Positions 17,674-25,337 of a DNA stretch of 64,000 bases are shown here, piece by piece. This DNA comes from JANRJY01 sp033763735. Lineage in GTDB: Bacteria; Bacteroidota; Bacteroidia; Cytophagales; UBA9547. The notes under the pieces are model-generated. The model saw nothing but the letters and a program-made list of their open reading frames with translations, searched no databases and was not told where the DNA came from. How positions within the stretch are numbered: the first letter of the stretch is position 1; each line of letters begins with the position of its first letter. The DNA is taken from positions 1 through 64,000 of the forward strand of contig JANRJY010000008.1 of assembly GCA_033763735.1 (NCBI GenBank), read 5' to 3'. The position numbers and the translations under genes were made by a program.

Positions 17674-18753
17674 TCAAAACCATTTCTTCTTTTTGAAATA
17701 GTAAAGCATTCCACAAGTTGAAATTATCATTATTCCCCATACCACTATGTATCCATACGGATTTCTTAACTCAGGCATATATTCGAAATTCATGCCATAA
17801 ATACTTGTAATAAAGGTAAGAGGAATAAAAATTGTGCTAATTACGGTAAGAACCTTCATTACCGTATTAAGTCTATAGCTGGTGCTTGAAAGATATATTT
17901 CTATACTTCCTGCAAGCATATCCCTATATAGTTCAATAGAATCAATAAGTTGCACCGTATGGTCATAAATATCGCGCAAATATATGGTAGTATTATTGGT
18001 AATAAGTTCACTATCATTGCGTTGTAACTCACTTACAATTTCTCTCAGCGGCCAAATGGATTTGCGCATGAACATCATTTCACGCTTCATTCGGAATATC
18101 TCCAAGAGTAATTTATTATCTGTTTTAAGTAAAACCGAGTTTTCGAGTTCTTCAATTTTATCACCTTGACACTCTAATACTGTAAAGTAATCGTCAATCA
18201 CTACATCTATTAAGCTATATGCCAGAAAATCAGGGCCTGCATTAATAATCCTATCCTTTTTAGTTCTTAGTTGATTTCTTATAGGTTCAAATGGGTCGCC
18301 AGGCTTGTTTTCTTGAAAGGTAAGCACATAATTTTTGCCGAAAACAATACTTAATTGTTCGGTTTCCATTTTTTTCTCTTCTTTATTAAAAGTGAGCATT
18401 TTGAGCACCACAAATATATAATTTTCAAAAGTCTCTGCTTTAGGTCTTTGAGTGGTGTTCACCAAATCTTCAAGTACCAAAGGATGAAGATTGAAAAATT
18501 TGCCAATTTTCTCTATCTTATCTACCGAATGTAAGCCATTAATATCTATCCAATTAATACCTTTACTTGGAAGAGTAGTAATTAATTCAGCCACATCATG
18601 CCCAGTCTTTTCTACTGTGAAATCGGATGAGAAATTAATGAGTCTATAACTTACAATATCATCAGAATGGCTCCCTACAAAAAATATAGTGCCTGGAGCC
18701 TGTCCTGATTTTTTACTTGCATGTATAGTATGTTTGTGTTTTCTTTTACTCAT
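17674..18753 (-). CDS. corA: CorA-type magnesium/cobalt transporter
   Basis: 359 residues. A long cytosolic domain is followed by two membrane helices (about 295-318 and 333-352), the first ending in the selectivity motif GMN (320-322, within SIYGMNFEYMPEL). The protein works as a pentamer in the inner membrane and imports Mg2+, possibly Co2+ or Ni2+. The C-terminus is basic (KKKKW), as in the family. An extra ~20-residue Lys/His-rich N-terminal extension (KRKHKHTIHASKK) is present. The gene follows a DUF1080 gene with only three bases between them, so the two are probably cotranscribed; a functional link is not evident. Confidence 0.92.
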   Translation of the reverse strand: MSKRKHKHTIHASKKSGQAPGTIFFVGSHSDDIVSYRLINFSSDFTVEKTGHDVAELITTLPSKGINWIDINGLHSVDKIEKIGKFFNLHPLVLEDLVNTTQRPKAETFENYIFVVLKMLTFNKEEKKMETEQLSIVFGKNYVLTFQENKPGDPFEPIRNQLRTKKDRIINAGPDFLAYSLIDVVIDDYFTVLECQGDKIEELENSVLLKTDNKLLLEIFRMKREMMFMRKSIWPLREIVSELQRNDSELITNNTTIYLRDIYDHTVQLIDSIELYRDMLAGSIEIYLSSTSYRLNTVMKVLTVISTIFIPLTFITSIYGMNFEYMPELRNPYGYIVVWGIMIISTCGMLYYFKKKKWF

Positions 18754-18756
18754 TTT

Positions 18757-19488
18757 CTAGAGTTCTCTCACCCAAATATTTCGGTACGATACCGGATTGC
18801 CGTGATCTTGTAACTTAAATGGTGCTTTGTCATGCATTTTGTACACAGGCAACCCAATGTACATCGAAGGTCCTTTAATTTCGGTATTATTTTGAACCAC
18901 TACACCATTATGAATGGCTGTGATTCGTGCCGGAGAAGTAAGCAAGCTGTCTTTGTTAAAAGTAGGCGCTGTATAAATAATATCATACGTTTGCCATTCT
19001 CCCGGTTTGCGACATGCATTTACAAGCGGAGGCGTTTGTTTGTAAATAGACCCTGCTTGACCATTGCTATACGTTTTATTATTGTAGTTATCAAGCACTT
19101 GCAACTCATATATTTCTTGCAAAAATATACCGCTATTACCTCTGCCTTGTCCTTCACCTTCAACTACTGCTGGGGTACGCCATTCAATGTGCAACTGTAT
19201 GCTACCAAATTTTTGTTTGGTTTTAATATCTCCTGTTCCTTTTACCACCGTTAAAGCACCGTCTTTCACTTCCCATTTGGCTGGGCTGCCATCAAGGTGC
19301 GTAAATGCACTTGCATCTTTGCCATTAAATATAACTATTGCATCTGAAGGAGGCATATTATTGCCACTTGCTGAAACTACCCTAGGCTGTGGTTCCCATA
19401 CTTCCGTAGCTTTAGGATCCGTAATTTGTGCATTTGTAAAAAGAAAAGATATTATTCCTGAAAGAATAAAATAGGATGTTTTTTTCAT
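18757..19488 (-). CDS. Secreted DUF1080 (3-keto-disaccharide hydrolase-like) protein
   Basis: 243 residues with a signal peptide (1-20, ending FTNAQ). The mature protein is one DUF1080 beta-jellyroll: DAIVIFNGKDASAF near residue 50, WEVKDGALTV, FGSIQLHIEWRTP, GNSGIFLQEIYELQVLDNY, GSIYKQTPPLVNACRKPGEW and YRNIWVREL at the end. The glycan-binding Glu/Gln and Arg residues typical of the fold are present. Some members cleave 3-ketoglycosides; others only bind carbohydrate. Periplasmic or surface location is expected. It is the first gene of an operon with corA. Confidence 0.85.
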   Translation of the reverse strand: MKKTSYFILSGIISFLFTNAQITDPKATEVWEPQPRVVSASGNNMPPSDAIVIFNGKDASAFTHLDGSPAKWEVKDGALTVVKGTGDIKTKQKFGSIQLHIEWRTPAVVEGEGQGRGNSGIFLQEIYELQVLDNYNNKTYSNGQAGSIYKQTPPLVNACRKPGEWQTYDIIYTAPTFNKDSLLTSPARITAIHNGVVVQNNTEIKGPSMYIGLPVYKMHDKAPFKLQDHGNPVSYRNIWVREL

Positions 19489-19550
19489 TGATTTGCTATT
19501 TAAAATTTCACAATGTTCTATAAAAAATGGTACAATTAAAACTAATGAAG

Positions 19551-19558
19551 TAATTTTG
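19551..19558 (+). promoter_or_regulatory. TAnnTTTG promoter box of the def operon
   Basis: TAATTTTG lies 24 bases before the def ATG, leaving a leader of roughly 15-20 bases. No good -33 element is visible. Confidence 0.5.
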
Positions 19559-19582
19559 AAATTTATAAGTTAAATAAATATT

Positions 19583-20137
19583 ATGATTTTACCAATTGTT
19601 GCATATGGCGATGCAATTTTAAAAAGACGCTCATTAGATATTGAACCTGGTCACCCAGATTTGTCTACATTGATCCAAAATATGTATGATACTATGTACG
19701 AGGCTAATGGCGTAGGGTTGGCAGCACCTCAGGTGGGAAAAAACATTCGTTTATTTATAACAGATGGCAGTGCCATAGAATCGTTAAAGGATGCGGGGTT
19801 CAAAAAAATTTTTATAAATCCAATTATTATTAATGAGGAAGGCGAACCTTGGATATATGAAGAAGGTTGCTTGAGTATTCCGGGTATCAGAGAAAATGTT
19901 TCTCGGAAACCTAATGTTCGAATACAATATTTGGACGAAAATTTTAAACCATTCGATGAAACATACAATGGCATTCAGGCGAGAATTATTCAGCATGAGT
20001 ATGATCATTTGGAAGGGAAATTATTTGTGGAATATCTACCGGCACTGAAAAAACAAATTCTTAAAGGAAAACTCTCAAATATCAGTAAAGGTAAAGTTGA
20101 GGTGGATTATCGAATGCGTTTCCCATTCAAAAAATAA
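19583..20137 (+). CDS. def: Peptide deformylase
   Basis: 184 residues. All three catalytic motifs are present: GVGLAAPQ (43-50), EGCLS (94-98, metal ligand Cys96) and HEYDH (138-142, ligands His138 and His142, catalytic Glu139). The enzyme removes the formyl group from nascent proteins in the cytosol using Fe2+. It heads a tight operon: the following lipoprotein gene begins three bases after its stop, then a T9SS protease and hisF. In many Bacteroidota def lies near the Holliday junction resolvase gene ruvX; that gene is not present downstream here. Confidence 0.95.
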   Translation: MILPIVAYGDAILKRRSLDIEPGHPDLSTLIQNMYDTMYEANGVGLAAPQVGKNIRLFITDGSAIESLKDAGFKKIFINPIIINEEGEPWIYEEGCLSIPGIRENVSRKPNVRIQYLDENFKPFDETYNGIQARIIQHEYDHLEGKLFVEYLPALKKQILKGKLSNISKGKVEVDYRMRFPFKK

Positions 20138-20140
20138 TTT

Positions 20141-20881
20141 ATGTTACAAAAAGTAATAGCAATTGCCTTCATAGGATGTATCGTTGTTGCTTGTTCCAAA
20201 AAGTTGGATTTAAATCCAAGTACCGACCTTGGAACATACTTTTATCCCATTACTAAGGGCAAGTTTGTAATATATGATGTAAGCAAAATTAAATATTCAT
20301 TTTCATCGAAAAATGATACGCAAATTTATCAATTAAAAGAAGTAGTAGGAGATACTTTTACCGATTTGGAAGGAAATATTGGATATGCACTGTTGAGATA
20401 TAAAAGATATTATACTAACAAATCTAATCTTTCTGGACTAAAGGACTCTAGTTGGACAGTTGATTCGGTTTGGAATTTCAGATCTGATAATTTTAACACA
20501 GTGGTTTTTGAAAGCAATACACCTTACATTAAACTTTCGTATCCGATTGAACTAGGCAAGTCATGGAATGGTAATGCATTGAATACCAAAAAGATACAAA
20601 ACTTTAAAATTTCAAAAAAAGGCATTAAAATCAATTTCGGTGATATAGTGGTTGACAACGTTATAGAAGTAACCCAAAGTGCTGATTCTAATGCACTTGA
20701 ACGAAATATTGTGAAAGAAAAATATGGACAAGATATTGGTTTGGTTTTTATTGAAAAAAGAATATTTGATGATGCCTGCAAATATAATTTTGAAAATAAA
20801 CCTTGTGTACCGGGCGCTAAAATTGCTTCAGGAATCATATATTCACAAAAAATTATAGCACATGGGTTTGAAAAACCTTAA
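20141..20881 (+). CDS. Hypothetical lipoprotein
   Basis: 246 residues. A lipoprotein signal peptide ends in the lipobox VVAC (Cys18), followed by SKK. The mature part (GTYFYPITKGKFVIYDV, then WTVDSVWNFRSDN) is mostly beta-strand and resembles an unnamed family of Bacteroidota lipoproteins; function is unknown. It begins three bases after def, and its last 20 bases overlap the start of the T9SS protease gene in another frame, which indicates translational coupling. Confidence 0.75.
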   Translation: MLQKVIAIAFIGCIVVACSKKLDLNPSTDLGTYFYPITKGKFVIYDVSKIKYSFSSKNDTQIYQLKEVVGDTFTDLEGNIGYALLRYKRYYTNKSNLSGLKDSSWTVDSVWNFRSDNFNTVVFESNTPYIKLSYPIELGKSWNGNALNTKKIQNFKISKKGIKINFGDIVVDNVIEVTQSADSNALERNIVKEKYGQDIGLVFIEKRIFDDACKYNFENKPCVPGAKIASGIIYSQKIIAHGFEKP

Positions 20882-22526
20882 ATTAATAAGTATCATATTG
20901 GTTATTTTTTCCTTAACTACGTATGCGAAACTACCTAAATTTAAATATGCAGTTTATTTTGTAGACAAAAAGGGAACTTCATATGCTGTTTCAGAACCCA
21001 AAAAATTTCTTAGTGATCGTGCATTGGTACGAAGGCTAAAGCAAAATATACCCATCACTGAAAAAGACCTTCCTGTTTCACAAACTTATCTGGATTCGCT
21101 CAAATGGTTTAATGCAGCAGTGTGGTACACTTCAAAGTGGTTCAATGCAGCTTATGTGATATGTGATAGTGAAGAAATCAAGAAAATAAAGGAACTAAGT
21201 TTTGTTACCAAAATTCAAATTCTAAAAAACAGTATAGACACCATTCAAGTTAATGGTCGTTCGCAACGAAAATCAAAAGGACCGAGCAAATTTAGGATTA
21301 CCACAAGCCAATATGGTGGATCGGCCAACCAGATTCAAATGCTATGTGCCGACCAAATGCATGAAGAAGGATACAAGGGTAAAGACATGCTTATTGCAGT
21401 GTTTGATGGTGGATTTAGAAACGGAAATGGATTATATTATTTCGATCATTTGTACAAGCAAAAACGCATTATTGACACTTTCGATTTCGTTGATAGAAAC
21501 CGAAGCGTATTTGACGATGGCGATTCAGAACATGGAACAAGTGTGTTATCGACAATTGCTGCATATGCTCCCGGTAGTTTAATAGGTACCGCGTATGAGG
21601 CTTCTTTTTTATTATATCGTACTGAAGATGAGGCTACGGAATACCCAATAGAAGAATTTAACTGGTTATTAGCAGCAGAAAAGGCTGACAGTGCCGGTGC
21701 TGACATTATTAACTCTTCGCTAGGCTATACTACTTTTGATGATGGAGCCTTGAGTTACGTTTATAAAGATTTGAATGGCAAAACAACCATAGTAGCACGT
21801 GCAGCATCCCATTGTGCTCGAGTGGGAATGATAGTAGTTAACAGTGCCGGCAATGAAGGTGGTAAATCATGGAATTACATTTCTTCACCGGGTGATGCGG
21901 ACTCAATACTTACTGTTGGTTCGGTTGACAAAGATGGTAATCCTTCGGCCTTCAGTGGATTTGGACCTACATCTGACAATCGAGTAAAGCCTGACATTTC
22001 TGCTAAAGGCTCCGGTACCACTATTGGCAAATCAAGCAACACTATAAGTACTGGCAACGGCACTTCTTTTTCCTCACCGGTGGCAGCAGGATTTGTGGCT
22101 GGGATGTGGCAGGCTTTTCCAGAGCTTAATAACATCGAATTGATTAACTTGATTAAGAAAAGCTCCAATTTAAGTGCTGCTCCTAATAATAAGTCCGGTT
22201 GGGGAATTCCTTGCTATACCAAAGCCAAAATTGCTTATTTGGCAAAGGAAAATAAATTGTATGCAGCCAGTGTTTCTGCCAATATATACCCTAATCCTGC
22301 CACTACTGGTCCAATTATATTTGGCGTAACTCAAAACGACACAGGCAAAACATATAGAATTGAAATATTTAATACTTCTGCTTCTTTACTTTTTTCACAA
22401 GTAATTAATAACGCACAAATTTCCAATGAATTGAACTTAGATATCAAATCTTTGAGTTCGGGATTGTATTTTGTTAAAGTATGGAACGATGAATTTTCAA
22501 GAATTTATCGGTTGGTAAAAAACTAA
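20862..22526 (+). CDS. Secreted subtilisin-like serine protease (S8) with T9SS sorting domain
   Basis: 554 residues. Signal peptide 1-22, propeptide-like region to ~150, then the S8 catalytic domain with Asp182 (IAVFDGG), His224 (EHGTSVLS), oxyanion Asn331 (NSAGNEGG) and Ser402 (GTSFSSPVAAG). The last ~75 residues are a T9SS sorting domain beginning YPNPA and ending with SGLYFVKV. It should be a surface or extracellular endopeptidase. The ATG at 20862 overlaps the previous gene by 20 bases; a TTG two codons later is an alternative. hisF follows after four bases. Confidence 0.9.
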   Translation: MGLKNLKLISIILVIFSLTTYAKLPKFKYAVYFVDKKGTSYAVSEPKKFLSDRALVRRLKQNIPITEKDLPVSQTYLDSLKWFNAAVWYTSKWFNAAYVICDSEEIKKIKELSFVTKIQILKNSIDTIQVNGRSQRKSKGPSKFRITTSQYGGSANQIQMLCADQMHEEGYKGKDMLIAVFDGGFRNGNGLYYFDHLYKQKRIIDTFDFVDRNRSVFDDGDSEHGTSVLSTIAAYAPGSLIGTAYEASFLLYRTEDEATEYPIEEFNWLLAAEKADSAGADIINSSLGYTTFDDGALSYVYKDLNGKTTIVARAASHCARVGMIVVNSAGNEGGKSWNYISSPGDADSILTVGSVDKDGNPSAFSGFGPTSDNRVKPDISAKGSGTTIGKSSNTISTGNGTSFSSPVAAGFVAGMWQAFPELNNIELINLIKKSSNLSAAPNNKSGWGIPCYTKAKIAYLAKENKLYAASVSANIYPNPATTGPIIFGVTQNDTGKTYRIEIFNTSASLLFSQVINNAQISNELNLDIKSLSSGLYFVKVWNDEFSRIYRLVKN

Positions 22527-22530
22527 TAAA

Positions 22531-23286
22531 TTGTTAAGTAAGCGAATTATACCCTGCCTCGATGTCAAAGATGGCAGAACCGTGAAAGGAGTCAATTTTT
22601 TAAATTTAATTGATGCAGGTGATGCTGTAGAATTGGGTCATTATTATGCCGAACAAGGAGCTGATGAACTTGTTTTTTTGGACATTACAGCAACCATCGA
22701 AAAACGTAAAACTTTAGCCGAGCTGGTAAGAAAAGTAGCCAAACAAATTAATATTCCATTCACAGTAGGCGGTGGCATTGCCACCATTGAAGATGTATCG
22801 GTAATGCTCAATAATGGTGCTGATAAAATATCAATAAATTCGCATGCCGTTAAGCATCCGGACCAAATAGAAGTACTTGCCAAAGAATTTGGTAGTCAGT
22901 GTATTGTTGTTGCTATTGATACAAAATTAGTTAATGGAATACATACGGTTCATACCCATGGCGGACGTAATCCCACATCATTAAACACTATCCAATGGGC
23001 CAAAGAAGTGGAGAACAGAGGTGCCGGGGAAATTTTGCTCACTTCAATGGATCATGATGGCGTCAAAAATGGATTTGCAAATGAACTTACATCAATCATA
23101 TCAACTCAAGCTAACATTCCAATAATTGCTTCAGGGGGCGCAGGAAATATGATGCATTTTAAAGAAGTGTTTGAACAAGGTAAAGCCGATGCGGCACTTG
23201 CAGCCAGTATTTTTCACTTTAAGGAAATAAGTATAGTGGATTTGAAAGAATATTTGGAAAAGGAAGGTGTGTGTATTAGATTGTAG
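22531..23286 (+). CDS. hisF: Imidazole glycerol phosphate synthase subunit HisF
   Basis: 251 residues, normal length for this TIM barrel. Catalytic Asp11 (RIIPCLDVKDGR) and Asp130 (VVAIDTK) are present, as are the phosphate-binding TVGGGI and IIASGGAGN. HisF cyclizes PRFAR with ammonia from HisH to give IGP and AICAR in histidine synthesis. The start is TTG: the conserved family N-terminus begins exactly there and no ATG is available. No other his gene is in the window; the gene sits at the end of the def operon. It could serve a hisF-less his operon elsewhere or be a second copy. Confidence 0.92.
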   Translation: MLSKRIIPCLDVKDGRTVKGVNFLNLIDAGDAVELGHYYAEQGADELVFLDITATIEKRKTLAELVRKVAKQINIPFTVGGGIATIEDVSVMLNNGADKISINSHAVKHPDQIEVLAKEFGSQCIVVAIDTKLVNGIHTVHTHGGRNPTSLNTIQWAKEVENRGAGEILLTSMDHDGVKNGFANELTSIISTQANIPIIASGGAGNMMHFKEVFEQGKADAALAASIFHFKEISIVDLKEYLEKEGVCIRL

Positions 23287-23322
23287 TGACCTGTTTTAAA
23301 AATTATTTAGATACCAATTAAG

Positions 23323-25332
23323 CTACTCCTTCACCAATTTCCCTTTCCATACATCAAACCTATAAAAATAAATACCTTTGGGTAAATCGCTGATATTCAC
23401 AACTTCTTTTTTGGTTGTTATTTCCCATCGCATTGCTTCGTTGCCATACATACTATATAGGATAAAACTGCCTGTAGTTTCGGTTTCGATGGTGAGTTCG
23501 CTTTTTGTAGGATTTGGATAAACCTTGATTGAAGATTGACGATTAACGATTTCAGATTTTTGATTTTCCTTCGACAGGCTCTGGATGACACAATTGGCTC
23601 CAATACAAGTATTTGTAGGCTTGGTTCGGTCGATGGTGAATTGTAACAGATTTTTCGAATACACACATCCATTGCTGCCGGTTATTGAAATAATTACCTC
23701 CCCACTTGTTACTTTGGCGGTATCTTTGAAAATAAAAGATGCTTCAGGTTCATTTGAATATTTATTAATTACCAGCCATCGAATGCCAGTTATACTTAGC
23801 CCAGGATCGCAGCCACTATAGCTGGCAATGGTAACTGTATCGCCTTTTTGGAAGAAATTATAACTTGGGTAACATTTATTGATGGTACATGGGTTAGGGG
23901 GGAGGCATGAAACTATGGTTATGCTTTTAATGCCTGTTACCGTTCCATATAGATTGGAGGCGGTGACGGTAATTATTGCCTCCCCCTGACCCCCTCCGGA
24001 GGGGGAAAACAGCCTCACCCCCGCCCCCTCTCCTACAGAGAGGGGAGTGCCGGTGCCTGTACTTACATACCATTTATAATTTACACCTATTTGAGTAATA
24101 ACCGAATATGTTGAAGAAGTGCCACTACAAACCGTATTTGGACCGACAATGGTAGGTTGCACAGGTGGGCTGCAATCAATAATCGTTATATTTTTAGTTC
24201 CTGATATTGTACCATTGAAGTTGAAGGCGGTGATGGTCAAAAGCCTCACCCCCGGCCCCTCTCCAAAGGTGGATAGCAGCCTCACCCCCGCCCCCTCTCC
24301 TTCAGAAAGGGGAGTGCCGGTGCCAGTACTTACATACCATTTATAATTTACACCTATTTGAGTACTTACTGAATATGTAGCCGTAGCCCCTGCACATACC
24401 ACATTTGGGCCTATGATGGTAGCGATTTGTGGAATAGCACAAGCGGTTACCGTAACCACATGATATACAGGCCAGCTCGTAACCGTACCCGTTTGCGCAT
24501 AACCGCTAATGGTATGCACTCCCGGAATACTACATAAAATGGTAAGTAAGCGTGCGGTGGAAGCATGTCCCGAGCTTGCCTCGGGAGGGAGGGCCAGGGT
24601 GGGGCTTAAAGTTAGGGAGGGGCATGAAAACCCCACCCCCAAGCATGTAGGCAAGCCCGTAAGGGTAAGAGCAACCGTTTGACCCACACATGCAGTATTA
24701 GGCCCTGAAAGGGTGTAGCTCAGGCGGTCTTCAATTTTGCCAAGGTCTATATTATCAATAAGTAAATATTTAGTGTATGAATTATTTAATATAGAATCGT
24801 AACCCCAAGGTGTAAAAGCTATACTGTTGTAATTACTATCGGGTTTAAAAATGCCACAACTTTGATTCCAGATGTCGTAATTGACGACATCTCTTGATTT
24901 ATACACAAAGTTTTTACGACTACAATTACTAGTACCCATTGTTACATAAATAAAACCAGGAAAAGATGTGTTGGGGGGACTCGCGCAAAAAGATTGACTT
25001 TGAGCAGCAAACAAACTCACAAAATACATACTATCTTTATTTAGTGCCTTAGATAAGTTTTGACCAATAGTTTCAGAACCATTTAAATAAGCCCCTTTAA
25101 AAAAACCTATATACTGAATCCCATTATTTGGAAGTAAATTTAGACACCATGATGCTGGTTGGTAATCAGGAGTTTGTGCACAAACAGACCAAAATGGAAT
25201 TGGGGTATAATTCCAAGCAAAAAATCCGCCTTCTAAAGAACCATTGTTAATATATTGTGCATTTGAATAAAAAGAAAAGCAAGTGAATATAATTATCCAC
25301 TTGCTTTTACATATGTAAGCTATTTTGGTCAA
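23323..25332 (-). CDS. T9SS-exported protein with Ig/PKD-like repeats and in-frame palindromic inserts
   Basis: 669 residues starting at TTG (25330-25332; no ATG fits). Signal peptide 1-25 (ending YSNAQ) and a ~180-residue N-terminal domain (NNGSLEGGFFAWN) are followed by three repeats of the kind ISGPNTVC...YKWYVSTGT...ITVTASN and a C-terminal sorting domain (YPNPTKSELTIE ... PKGIYFYRFDV). Three GC-rich segments inside the repeats (residues ~230-263, 338-365 and 427-454) encode unusual Gly/Glu/Ser/Arg-rich peptides such as SEGEGAGVRLL that do not belong to the domain; they correspond to palindromic DNA repeats. Function is unknown; surface location expected. The upstream 846-residue gene ends five bases before it. 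Confidence 0.82.
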   Translation of the reverse strand: MTKIAYICKSKWIIIFTCFSFYSNAQYINNGSLEGGFFAWNYTPIPFWSVCAQTPDYQPASWCLNLLPNNGIQYIGFFKGAYLNGSETIGQNLSKALNKDSMYFVSLFAAQSQSFCASPPNTSFPGFIYVTMGTSNCSRKNFVYKSRDVVNYDIWNQSCGIFKPDSNYNSIAFTPWGYDSILNNSYTKYLLIDNIDLGKIEDRLSYTLSGPNTACVGQTVALTLTGLPTCLGVGFSCPSLTLSPTLALPPEASSGHASTARLLTILCSIPGVHTISGYAQTGTVTSWPVYHVVTVTACAIPQIATIIGPNVVCAGATATYSVSTQIGVNYKWYVSTGTGTPLSEGEGAGVRLLSTFGEGPGVRLLTITAFNFNGTISGTKNITIIDCSPPVQPTIVGPNTVCSGTSSTYSVITQIGVNYKWYVSTGTGTPLSVGEGAGVRLFSPSGGGQGEAIITVTASNLYGTVTGIKSITIVSCLPPNPCTINKCYPSYNFFQKGDTVTIASYSGCDPGLSITGIRWLVINKYSNEPEASFIFKDTAKVTSGEVIISITGSNGCVYSKNLLQFTIDRTKPTNTCIGANCVIQSLSKENQKSEIVNRQSSIKVYPNPTKSELTIETETTGSFILYSMYGNEAMRWEITTKKEVVNISDLPKGIYFYRFDVWKGKLVKE
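23971..24053. repeat. GC-rich palindromic repeat inside coding sequence, copy A
   Basis: It contains a perfect 16-base palindrome, CCCCCTCCGGAGGGGG (23990-24005), followed by the hairpin CCCCTCTC/GAGAGGGG (24025-24045). It lies in frame in the 23323-25332 gene. Confidence 0.8.
24238..24320. repeat. GC-rich palindromic repeat inside coding sequence, copy B
   Basis: Two tandem half-elements start with GCCTCACCCCCGGCCCCTC and GCCTCACCCCCGCCCCCTC. It aligns with copy A at an offset of 267 bases (89 codons), in the equivalent position of the neighbouring Ig/PKD repeat. Confidence 0.8.
24555..24640. repeat. GC-rich palindromic repeat inside coding sequence, copy C
   Basis: Hairpin CCCGAG/CTCGGG (24569-24585) is followed by GGGTGGGG (24597-24604) pairing with CCCCACCC (24631-24638). 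It is a different element subtype from copies A and B and is also in frame. Confidence 0.7.
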
Positions 25333-25337
25333 ACGAA

